A program made the translations under genes and the position numbers. A model generated the notes under the pieces. That model did not search any database, was not told where the DNA came from, and was given only the letters and a program-made list of their open reading frames with translations. Shown in pieces: positions 54,051-63,109 of a stretch of DNA of 64,000 nucleotides (the first letter of the stretch is position 1; each line of letters starts with the position of its first letter). Origin of the DNA: CAJQQK01 sp963696075 (GTDB lineage Bacteria; Pseudomonadota; Alphaproteobacteria; Rhizobiales; Hyphomicrobiaceae); the NCBI GenBank assembly GCA_963696075.1, contig CAVOJD010000037.1:1-64000 (forward strand). The letters are read 5' to 3'.

Positions 54051-56271
54051 TTAAGCTTGTGCAGAACGGTTGCCCCGCGCCCCATCACGATCAGGTTGCG
54101 CGACCGCCGGATGGTCGCCTTCCGGATCGCGGGGTGCGGGCCGGACGACGGCCTTTTCCCGTTCCGTCATATTTATGACGTAGCCCACCGCCCGATCCGT
54201 ATCGTTGACGAACTGGCCGAACGTCGTGAAATACGCATCCCGCTTGGTGACGCCGGCGCGAATGACGAACAGCGTGCAATCGCAGTACTCGATGAGCGAG
54301 GTCGTATGCGCAAACGACTTCAGCGCGGGCGTATCCAGGATGATCGTGTCGTAGCGCTCGCCCGCCTCGTAGACATAGCGAACGATCGTCTCATCAGCGA
54401 TTGTCTGCGGGTCGCAAAACGCCTTGTCGTAGTCGGCGCCGGCATACCTGAAGCAGATCAGCTGCGACTGACCAAGGCTCGGCCCCATATCGCTGGCCTG
54501 GATCTCGGCATCATAGACCACCGGGTATCGCTCAAGCCGCGCACCTTCGATCCCTTCGGGCTTGCCGCCGCTACAGTCGATCAACAACACACGGCGACCG
54601 CGACGTCCCTCGATCTGGGCGAGGTTCGAGGCAACCATCGACCGGCCGTCCCCATTCTCTGTCGAGGCAACGAGAATACTGATCGGTCCATCGTTCCGGC
54701 AAACTGACTGCACCCACTTGCGCAACTTGACCAGCGAGCGCGTGAACTGAGACCCCGGATCGAACCGCGTATGATCGATCGATGTCGACGTCTTCAGCCG
54801 GTTCTTGACCCAGCTCGTCCTCGCCCCACTGACGACCATTTGCGGAAACTCTGCCACAGCCTCGGCCCCGGTAAACGTCGCAACATCTCGCGCCGTCCGG
54901 AAGAGGCCGTTCATCGTTTCGCGAAGCAGCCCGATCCCAAACCCGAGTATGGATGAGACCAGCAGCAACATCGCCAGGACGAGCTTGTTCTTGGGCCAGG
55001 ACGGCCGCTCCGGCGCCTCGGCATAGGTGTTGATACGAGCATCATCGGCCTGAAGGCCGACCTGGATCTCGGTCTCGAGGAGGCGATTGAAAAGAGAGAC
55101 ATAAAGCTGCTGCTTCGCCGCCGCCTGACGCTCGATCTCCGATAGCTCGATCCGCGCATCATTCCGGCTGGCGTAGACATCCTTCAGTTCGTCCATGCCT
55201 TTGGTCAGGAGCACAACCTGCTGGCGCGCCATATCGAGTTCGTTCAGCGAACTCTTGATCAGACGATCGATCTCAAGGTCGATTTCCCTCTCAAGGTTTT
55301 CGAGCTCGGCACGGGCGTTCTGGACCGAGATGTGATTGGTCCCGAACCCGCTGATTGCCTCACCGAGCCTCCGCTTGACCTGGGCATACTGACGGCGGAA
55401 TTCAAGGATGACTTCTGAGCTGAGAACGTTCGACAGGGCAGTGACCCGGTTCGAATCGCCTGCCGACTGCTTGATCTGGATCGCCGTCGTCTCAGCCTGA
55501 ATGGCTCTGACTTTCGCATCAACCAGCTTGTTGATGTGGTCCGACAGAAGTCGTTCGCTAAGCTCCAGCTCGCCAATCTTGATCAGGCTGTTGTCGCTCT
55601 TGAACTTCTGCAGCTTCGCAAGAACGGTCTGGACTTCCTCGCCGACCTTGCGCACGCGCCCCTGCAACTGCTGCGAGGCCCACTGCGTCGCCTTGACCTT
55701 CTCTTCGCGCTGAATGTCGATGTAGGAATCAACGATGGCGTTCGCCATCGCCGCGGCCATTTCGCGCGAACTCATGGGTAAACTCAACCGCCACGATATA
55801 GCTCAGGCCACGGCGCTCGATTGCAAGCCCGCTCCTGAACGCCGCCAGAGCCGTTTCCGAGGCCAGCACCTCATCCAGTGTCGCAAGAACCTTGTCCGGT
55901 CCCCGCTTGCCCACCGTCTTCACGTCGCCGGCCGCGGTCCGCTCCATCTTCGGCTTGCCCCGCAGCAGTTCAACCGCGCGATCGAATACCGGACGCGACG
56001 TCAGGATCTCGACCTGGCTCTCGATCACGGAGCGGTCCGATGTCAAGCCCGGCAAAACCGCCTCGATGTTACTGACCTTCTGCGAACGCGTCTCAAAGAC
56101 GATCTCCGCAACGGCGGTGTACTGTTTCGGGCTCAGCAGCAGATAGGCAGCCCCAAGCGCAAGCCCGATTGCCACAACAACCGCAATAACACGAAACTGC
56201 TGACGAGCTACGTAAAGCAGATCTCGAAAATCGAGAAACATGCCGCGTGATCGACTATCAACGCCACTCAT
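54051..56271 (-). pseudogene. Wzc/ExoP-like chain-length determinant with degenerate kinase domain, frameshifted
   Basis: About 740 codons. The N-terminus has a Wzz-type membrane helix (QFRVIAVVVAIGLALGAAYL) and periplasmic beta domain, then long coiled coil, a second helix (WPKNKLVLAMLLLVSSILGF) and a C-terminal P-loop domain. In that domain Walker A reads STENGDGRSMVASNLAQ with Arg in place of the invariant Lys, Walker A' reads VLLIDCSGG, and Walker B is YDTIILDTPA; no C-terminal tyrosine cluster is present. The frame breaks near 55776-55778, where one extra base in a run of three G (plus strand) separates YIVAVEFT from SSREMAAAMANAIVD. Start codon uncertain (56271 or 56319). Confidence 0.85.
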
Positions 56272-56699
56272 GACTATAAACACGTCCTTCCGCTTGAGAG
56301 CTTGTATCAACCAGTCCATTGACTAGCAGAAAAGTTTCCGCCGCCTCAAAATGAACCGGGAACAATATTACCCGCGCTTTCGCACATCTATCAGTGCACT
56401 GGCCATGCCAAAAGGCCAAACAGAAAACCGAGATAAAGTTTCATTCCATGTCTGGCCACGGACCGGGCCGAGCGATGCGTTTGAAAAGATCCCTCGAACA
56501 CCGGTTACGTGGAAGGCCACTGCCGCTTGGCAGCCAGGCGCTCCACCTTGTCACACCTGCTCGGCGAACCCTGCTTCGTCAGATAGCCGACCTATGGGGT
56601 GCAGATTTGTCCGGATTTGCACCCTCTATTGCGAAACAGTCGGCGACTACGGGCACAATAGTCCTGCCGCATAGGCCAAACCTGCGGCAAATCCTGGAC
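56272..56699. other. Intergenic region without a recognised gene
   Basis: About 430 bases between the Wzc-like gene and the inverted-repeat element. Moderately AT-rich at its left end, where the Wzc promoter may lie. Plus-strand frames here have no family resemblance. Confidence 0.5.
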
Positions 56700-57032
56700 T
56701 AGAGCGGTTCAGGACTAGATGGAACCATTCTGCCGAGGTGGATTTGGTTCGAGACCGAGCCGGCTGGCGAAGTGCGTAGTGGTACTACGGACGAGACAGA
56801 CGGCGATGGTATCGGGCCAAATCCGCCCGGCCCTGCGGGTTTTAAAAGGCGTGCCGCCCACGAAGTCCGATGTTTCGGACTTCGCCAACTTTGTCTGCAA
56901 AGTCGGGAACACCCGACTTTTGTGTGCGTCGGACGGCTTGACCATATCCCCGATATGCTCTGCGCCGCCCTCCTGGTGGATCGGCGCGCCTTTTAAAACA
57001 GAATTGATTCCATCTAGTCCTGAACCGCTCTA
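56700..57032. mobile_element. 333-bp MITE-like element with 25-bp perfect terminal inverted repeats
   Basis: TAGAGCGGTTCAGGACTAGA plus TGGAA at 56700-56724 is exactly complementary to 57008-57032. TA at both outer ends suggests a TA target duplication, as made by IS630/Tc1-mariner-type transposases. Inside are a second inverted pair, GTTTTAAAAGGCG (56839-56851) with CGCCTTTTAAAAC (56987-56999), and two perfect hairpins, CGAAGTCCGA/TCGGACTTCG (56861-56884) and AAAGTCGGG/CCCGACTTT (56899-56920). No transposase is encoded. Its right end forms the stop codon of the deacetylase gene. Confidence 0.85.
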
Positions 57033-58001
57033 ATTCTCAGGCTCGATTCGAACAGCCCCGGAAGGCGGTTCCGCGCGAAGTGCTTTGGTTTGGTCTCCAC
57101 CATCTCGCCGGTCCCCGCCCATCATGGCGCGAACCATCTTGATGATCCCCATGTCGCCAATGCCGCTCGTATGAACGTAATTGTCACGGAATTCCGAAAT
57201 CGAGCGACGCATGGAGACACGCCAATTGAACGCTGGCTCAAGGCGCTCCGCCAGAACCGCCTGGCGCCGCGCATTCATCTCCGCCACCGTCTCCGGCGCA
57301 TACCGTTCGGCAATTTCCGAAAGTCGGGTCCAACGCACATTCCCAAGGCCATTGATCCAATCCACAAAATCCGTGAATTCATCATAGCCATTGCGGAAGT
57401 CCGTATGGTGCTGAACCACGATAAGCGGACGTCCAGCCTCAAAATCGCGCACAAAAGCTTCTCGGTTCTGCGGATAATGCCGCAAAAAAATCGGAAACTG
57501 ATGGAAGTAGCGTGTCGCGGGAAGAAGAAATTCACTCGCCGGCGGATCCTGGCCATCGCGAGGCCGCAGCGAGGAATTGAACGCGGCGAGGTAACCGTTC
57601 TCGCGCAGCGCACGGATAGCCGCCGTATTGAACCGCCCGTGCGGGAACACCATCACCGGATCGTAGTCGAGGCCTGTGAGCTGCTTGTGAAGCTCCATGC
57701 GATGAAGCGATGTCGCGGCAAGCCGATTGTATTCCTCGAACGTGCCGTCGCTGAACTCATTGTGTTTGTGATTGCACCCATGAACGCAGATCGCGAGATG
57801 ATCCGGGTTCTCCTGGAAGAGCTTGACGGTCTCGGGATCGCTCTTGCGCCAGTTGTACGGGATGAACGCAATCTCGGTGAAGAAGTGATGCTCCTTCATC
57901 TCGCGCAGCATTGCCTCGTAATCGACGAAGCCATACCGCGGTTGCAGCAACGGATCGTCGATGATCAGACACGCTAATGTTTCTTGCGAACGAGCATCCA
58001 T
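57030..58001 (-). CDS. Polysaccharide deacetylase-family protein
   Basis: 323 residues from the ATG at 58001 (a TTG 18 bases earlier is possible; neither has a clear ribosome site). CLIIDDPLLQPRYGFVDYEA holds the first Asp pair, AICVHGCNHKHNEF the His-x3-His metal ligands, and VMVFPHGRFN a later motif of the NodB-like fold. The C-terminal half includes LIVVQHHTDFRNGYDEF. It probably deacetylates or otherwise edits the polysaccharide. The stop codon TAG is formed by the end of the adjoining inverted-repeat element, so the original C-terminus may have been different. Confidence 0.82.
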   Translation of the reverse strand: MDARSQETLACLIIDDPLLQPRYGFVDYEAMLREMKEHHFFTEIAFIPYNWRKSDPETVKLFQENPDHLAICVHGCNHKHNEFSDGTFEEYNRLAATSLHRMELHKQLTGLDYDPVMVFPHGRFNTAAIRALRENGYLAAFNSSLRPRDGQDPPASEFLLPATRYFHQFPIFLRHYPQNREAFVRDFEAGRPLIVVQHHTDFRNGYDEFTDFVDWINGLGNVRWTRLSEIAERYAPETVAEMNARRQAVLAERLEPAFNWRVSMRRSISEFRDNYVHTSGIGDMGIIKMVRAMMGGDRRDGGDQTKALRAEPPSGAVRIEPEN

Positions 58002-58294
58002 CTGGGGGGAACAAACCAAATTTTAGGGACGATGAAACCCGGATAAAGTACCGGATTTCCAGTCGATTGGTAGAGTTTTGGCATTCAAGATTAAAGATTT
58101 CAGAAAGGCCAAACGCTGCGCCGTGACGCTGGCAAGAACAGCCGCATACGCACGATTTGGCACGGGCGAAAGTTGACCGGCCCCCTCGTGCTCCCGCGAA
58201 GACGAAGCTTGGATGCGCGTGGAAGAGCTGCCCCTGTCAGGGCGCCCGCAAAGCCACGAAACGCTATCAGCCAAACCCTCGATGATGTGCACCA

Positions 58295-61200
58295 TCACTT
58301 GGCGTCGGCCGGCTGTCGACGGCTGCGCCGGCCGCCACCAAGCCGCTGACGCCGACGTTCACCGCGCTCACGCGTTGCTGTCGCGTCCGCCTGCTGTTCC
58401 TCATCTCCAGAACCGAAACGGTGCGCCAGCATGGCGATGGTCGGATGCTCGTAAAGATCGACCAGCCCGACACTCAGCCCACATTCCCGCTTGAGCCGCG
58501 CCACGATCTGCACCGCCTTGAGCGATGTCCCGCCGACCTCGGCATAACGATCGTCGAGATTAACACGCTCGAGCCCGAGAACATCCTGCCAGATTGCGGC
58601 AATCGACCGCTCCAGATCACTGCCGGTGGGCAGGTCAACCGCCCCACTGCCGCTCCGCCCCGTCGAGCGTTCAGCGCTCATGCGCGCGACAACGGCCTCG
58701 ATAGTCGTCAACGTGTCCGCAATCTCGTTCACACGCACAGAATCGATCCGCACCCCAGTGCTCATCGGCCCCGCCTCATCTGAACGCGACGACGAAACCG
58801 TCTCGTCTGTCGCATTGTCCGGCTCATAACGGATCGCCGCGCACGCATCGGCCGGCACAACGAAAAGCTTCTCGTCCGCCCCGCCAAGCATCTCATAGTC
58901 ACCAAGCGCCGCGTCGAGGAACTTGAGAGCAGGCTCGTTCTTCTGGGTCTTGTGATAGGGAATTGCAACTGAGGCGCAACCGGCCGCCTGCGCAATCTCG
59001 CCAAGATGCGAGAGCAGGCGGTATTCAACCCCACGCCCCAGCACCCGGCAGCTCATCAACAACGTGTCGACATCGAGCCGCTCGCCGCCAATCCGGCACA
59101 GCGTCAGCGCGACCACCCCATAATCACCGAACCGGTCACGAACACTCACCGTCAGCGCCCGCGTGTCCGCCTGCCCGACAAACTGGCGCATTTCCGTTTC
59201 ACTGCGCCGGACCGTCGTGCAGTTGAATTGGTTCGTCCGCTGCGTCATTTGCGAGGCGCGCGGGATGCGATCCTCGTCAACATCGCCAATTTCGATTTTG
59301 AGATCGAGACTGTCGATGAAGTCCTTCAGCGTCATCGAGCGCTGACGCAGCGTCTCGCGCCGCTTCTCCTGGCGGTAATGCTCGCTACGCTTGCGATCTT
59401 CCTGCGTCGCAGCGCCCCGATCAAAGGCCCAGACGTGATTGAGGAAAGCCTCGATCCGCTCCGGATCGCTCGGCAACTGCAACGTCAGGACTTCCGGCAG
59501 CGCCGCACGCACTTCCGCGCACTCGACCGGATTGTCATCGATGAAGATGAAGGAATCGAGCCCAAGGTTCAGTTCCTGCGCAATTGACCGAATGTTCTCC
59601 GATTTGCGCTCCCAGTTGATCCGCGTCGCAACCGTATGGTCCATCCTGAGCGGCATGTCGGTGTGATAGTCGAACACCGCCTCGACATCAGCCGGACTGT
59701 TCTTCGAGACCAGCGTGAGCAACATGCCAGCTTCGGACTGCCGAACGGCGAAGTCCTGAAGATAGCGGAACGGCGCGTCGATCGTGACGCCGGCAGCCCC
59801 ATCTTCGCCCGCGATGCCACGCCAAAGCGTGTTGTCACAGTCGAGCACGAGAACCTTGTAGGGCGCCCGCGTGATCGATGCGTGGTAACGCGCGATCGCC
59901 GTGCCAAGCGCGGTAAAAAGCGGCGTCGTATAGGGAATATGCCCCAAACGGTCGGCTTCGATATCGTGGATCTGTCGCACCGGATAGTGCCGGCTCCAGG
60001 TCTCATATCCCAGGAACTGGCAATTCGCGACGTCCGCAACCGCCTCCGCCAGCCTGGCCTCCGCCCAATCGAAATCGAACGATGCCCTCGGCGGGCAGCT
60101 CATGATCAACGTCGGCACCGCGTGACGCCCATCAGCACTTTCCAGCGCCCCTTTGAGATCCGCGATATTGCGCTCGATGATCTGCTCGGTGCGCGACATC
60201 CGCTGGCCGCCCTGCCTGGATTTTTGATCCTGCCGCCGCCGGGCAAAGATATTGTAGAGCCCCGATTCCTGCAGGAAGTGTTCCTCGATGATCTCCATCT
60301 CGAAGCCATGCGCTTCAAGTCGTTCCATCACCGCCTTCACCAGCGGCCCTTCGCGGTCGTGCACCTCGATAGCGATCTGACGGATCTTGTCCCAATCCGG
60401 CTCCGTGATGCCGTTGAGCACGTCGAGTTCGCTTCCCTCCGCGTCGATCTTGAGGAGATCGATCTTCTCGACGCCATGCTCGCGAATGATCTGGGAGACC
60501 GGCTTGAGCTGACACTGATAAGCCTGGCTGTCGAGCCGGCCGGACATCAGTTCATCAACCGTCCGCTCCAGTTCGTCACCCTCGAGTTCGCTCGCCTCCT
60601 CGACCATATTGGTCACGATCGCCCGGATCGCAGCCTCATCACGCCCTTCGTCGGTCCGAAAGCCTGAGAACACGGAAGAGTTCTCGTAGTGCGTGAAGGT
60701 CGCCATCCGCTCGCGGTCGGAAACCCCGCAGTTGATCGGCGTCACGTCGGAACCATAGATCGACAGGTTCGCCTTGAGACATTCGAACGTCTGCGGCGAC
60801 GGCTCGAAACTGAAGATTTTCGCGTCACTGACTTCCTGCGTCACGAACAGCGAGAACAGCCCGATATTGGCGCCAATGTCGAAAACAACGTCACCATCGT
60901 TCAACTCGATGCCACCCTTCATGTAGCAACGATCGACGAAAATCTCCTTGTAGACGTACTCCGTCTCATACTGGTTGAGATGCGCGATCTCGAGATTGCC
61001 GGGAAGCTTGTGCTGCTTGAGGCCGCTTAGAATACGGTCCCGCTCGGCTTCATCGACACCCCGCGCAAAGCGCGTCGCTTCACCCAGCCAGTCGTCATAA
61101 CGGATAAGCGCGACATTGAGCCCCTTCGTGTTCTGGGCGAACGGACTGCCCGGATCAAGGAACTGCTGGAAGATCTGGTTGTAGGGTGCAAGTGTCGTCT

Positions 61201-62119
61201 TCAACGGACTGTCGGCTTCACGACTCCAGAACGCGATCGGCTCTTCGATGAGATCAGCCGTAAACGTGGCCGCAACGACGATATTCGCTGCATCGCCGTC
61301 CGCTTTGGACGTCGTGTTGTCGAGATAACGCAACCCGACGCCTTCGAGCGCCGCGATCACCTCACCGGTCTCATCGCAAAGCACGACGTCGGCCTCGACA
61401 ATGCCACCCTGCGCGCGGTCATCACGAACCATCCGCGCATGCGCCCATTTCGCCGGCCGGCCATTCGGCGCGAAACGAATACGCTTCAGCCCTGTCACCA
61501 CATAGGTCTGATCCGACGGGTTCTCATGCGTCGCCGAAATCAGCTGGATCGCAGCATCCAGGATGGCGGGGTGAAGCGCATCGCCCGACGCCGCAACCTC
61601 GCTGCCAGCTTCGATCGCACCAAGCGCACTCTCGCCCGCACGCCACACCTGCCCGACGCCTTGAAACGCAGCCCCGTACTGGTTCCCGCGATCGGCAAGC
61701 CGCCGATAGAAGACATCCTTGTCATCGTGGCTGGAGCCGGCTGCTTTCAGGGCTTCGACATCGATCGCAGCAAACCCGAACTCGCCTCCAAGGCCAACGA
61801 CCATTTCGGCATTGGCAGCCGCATTCCCGGCACGCTGCTCATCAACGCTGCGGATCGTAACGCGTGTGCGTCCGTCCGCCTCATTGGCCACATCGATCGA
61901 AAGATCATGGCTCTCGCCGTCATTCAGAAAAACGATATTGTTGAACGCGATCGCCTCGATCAACTGAGGCTTCGCGCCAACGGCCCGTGCGATCGCCTCC
62001 CGCGCCAACGCCACATAGAACGTCCCCGGTATAGCCGGCAGGCCTTGCACGCTGTGATCAGCAAGATACTGGTCCTTGCTCAAACTGACCGTACGAATTT
62101 CTTGAGACTGGATGCTCAC
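58295..62119 (-). CDS. Four-module polyketide-type protein: DH - FkbM methyltransferase - FkbH - ACP
   Basis: 1274 residues from GTG at 62119 (GGAG seven bases before). Residues 15-270: polyketide dehydratase-like hot-dog fold with DHSVQGLPAIP (His22) and LHPAILDAAIQ (Asp188, DxxxQ). Residues 400-630: FkbM methyltransferase with VFDIGANIGLFS and LLKIDAEGSELDVL. Residues 640-1095: FkbH-type HAD domain with VLDCDNTLWRGIAGEDG and FIFIDDNPVE, then FGDYGVVALTL. Residues 1165-1235: acyl carrier protein with GGTSLKAV (Ser1199 for phosphopantetheine). No ketosynthase or acyltransferase. FkbH enzymes load a glyceryl unit from 1,3-bisphosphoglycerate onto ACP; together the modules could make a methylated C3 or similar acyl group. 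The C-terminal 30 residues are Arg-rich. Neighbours imply transfer to a sugar. Confidence 0.88.
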   Translation of the reverse strand: MSIQSQEIRTVSLSKDQYLADHSVQGLPAIPGTFYVALAREAIARAVGAKPQLIEAIAFNNIVFLNDGESHDLSIDVANEADGRTRVTIRSVDEQRAGNAAANAEMVVGLGGEFGFAAIDVEALKAAGSSHDDKDVFYRRLADRGNQYGAAFQGVGQVWRAGESALGAIEAGSEVAASGDALHPAILDAAIQLISATHENPSDQTYVVTGLKRIRFAPNGRPAKWAHARMVRDDRAQGGIVEADVVLCDETGEVIAALEGVGLRYLDNTTSKADGDAANIVVAATFTADLIEEPIAFWSREADSPLKTTLAPYNQIFQQFLDPGSPFAQNTKGLNVALIRYDDWLGEATRFARGVDEAERDRILSGLKQHKLPGNLEIAHLNQYETEYVYKEIFVDRCYMKGGIELNDGDVVFDIGANIGLFSLFVTQEVSDAKIFSFEPSPQTFECLKANLSIYGSDVTPINCGVSDRERMATFTHYENSSVFSGFRTDEGRDEAAIRAIVTNMVEEASELEGDELERTVDELMSGRLDSQAYQCQLKPVSQIIREHGVEKIDLLKIDAEGSELDVLNGITEPDWDKIRQIAIEVHDREGPLVKAVMERLEAHGFEMEIIEEHFLQESGLYNIFARRRQDQKSRQGGQRMSRTEQIIERNIADLKGALESADGRHAVPTLIMSCPPRASFDFDWAEARLAEAVADVANCQFLGYETWSRHYPVRQIHDIEADRLGHIPYTTPLFTALGTAIARYHASITRAPYKVLVLDCDNTLWRGIAGEDGAAGVTIDAPFRYLQDFAVRQSEAGMLLTLVSKNSPADVEAVFDYHTDMPLRMDHTVATRINWERKSENIRSIAQELNLGLDSFIFIDDNPVECAEVRAALPEVLTLQLPSDPERIEAFLNHVWAFDRGAATQEDRKRSEHYRQEKRRETLRQRSMTLKDFIDSLDLKIEIGDVDEDRIPRASQMTQRTNQFNCTTVRRSETEMRQFVGQADTRALTVSVRDRFGDYGVVALTLCRIGGERLDVDTLLMSCRVLGRGVEYRLLSHLGEIAQAAGCASVAIPYHKTQKNEPALKFLDAALGDYEMLGGADEKLFVVPADACAAIRYEPDNATDETVSSSRSDEAGPMSTGVRIDSVRVNEIADTLTTIEAVVARMSAERSTGRSGSGAVDLPTGSDLERSIAAIWQDVLGLERVNLDDRYAEVGGTSLKAVQIVARLKRECGLSVGLVDLYEHPTIAMLAHRFGSGDEEQQADATATRERGERRRQRLGGGRRSRRQPADAK

Positions 62120-62324
62120 AGCGAAACTCCATTCGAACGCAATATGCGCGGCACCACCCAACGGGCCGCAACTCATCGTTGCCGAACGAGCGTGCGAGGC
62201 CGCTTCAACGCCTCACCCCCTCGTTGACTTAAAACTCTCTAACGGAGCCGCCGTCCAGCGGCGCCGGTATGACCCAAATCTTACATCCAGCGCGGTCGCT
62301 TAAGATGTGCCTGAGGAGATAAAA

Positions 62325-63068
62325 TCAGGTCTCCTGAGGCTCCTCCACCAACCGCTTGACCATGGCTGGAACACCCATCGAAACAGCGTTGTCCGGCACA
62401 TCACGTGTCACGACGGAACCAGCACCGACGATTGCATTGCGGCCAATTCTGACACCTGGCAGCAGGTTGGCGCCGACACCGATCGCAGCCCCCTTCGAAA
62501 TGTAGGGACCGACGATGTCGTCTTCCTGATAGCCGTTGCGCCCGATCGCATTGTCGTTCGACGTGCCAACCCCACCAGAGATGAACACATCATCCTCGAT
62601 GGTCATCTCGCCTGCGAGCCAGCTGTGATCCTGGACCTTGACGCGATCGCCGATCTGCGTGTTGTAGTTGACCGTCACATAGCGCCCGATAACGGTGCGC
62701 TCACCGATCCGCGTACCCTCCCGGATCGACGCGCCATCGCCGAGCAATACGGACCCGACCAGCGTAACGTCGTAGAAGATGACGGCATGCGGCCCGATCG
62801 AGCAGTTCGGCCCGATCTCGATGCGCGGCTCGAAGCTCGGAAGCCGGGTCAACGCGCCCGCCCCCTTCGGCACCTTGCCGATGTAGGCGCCGGGGAAAAT
62901 TTCGACGTTCTCCCCGATCGTAACGCCCGGCTCGATCACGACGTGCGGGTGGATAATGGTGTTGTCACCAATTTCCACCCCCGCACGGATGACGGCAAAC
63001 TCGCCGATCGTGACGTTCTTCCCGATCTTTTCCGCCTTTACGACAGCGGTTGGACTGATGCCGTCCAT
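62325..63068 (-). CDS. Left-handed beta-helix acyltransferase (hexapeptide repeats)
   Basis: 247 residues built of isoleucine-patch hexapeptides: AEKIGKNVTIGEFAVIRAGV, NTIIHPHVVIEPGVTIGENV and KGAAIGVGANLLPGVRIGRN. An inserted loop (AYIGKVPKGAGALTRLPSFE) resembles LpxA/WbpD-type enzymes. These trimers transfer an acetyl or longer acyl group to a sugar hydroxyl or amine. Lying between the DegT aminotransferase and the ACP-bearing protein, it is the natural candidate to acylate the amino group made by DegT, with acetyl-CoA or an acyl-ACP as donor. GGGAG precedes the ATG. Confidence 0.9.
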   Translation of the reverse strand: MDGISPTAVVKAEKIGKNVTIGEFAVIRAGVEIGDNTIIHPHVVIEPGVTIGENVEIFPGAYIGKVPKGAGALTRLPSFEPRIEIGPNCSIGPHAVIFYDVTLVGSVLLGDGASIREGTRIGERTVIGRYVTVNYNTQIGDRVKVQDHSWLAGEMTIEDDVFISGGVGTSNDNAIGRNGYQEDDIVGPYISKGAAIGVGANLLPGVRIGRNAIVGAGSVVTRDVPDNAVSMGVPAMVKRLVEEPQET

Positions 63069-63109
63069 GTCAACTCCCTAACTGAAACGCCGAGAGCTCA
63101 GAGGCTCTC

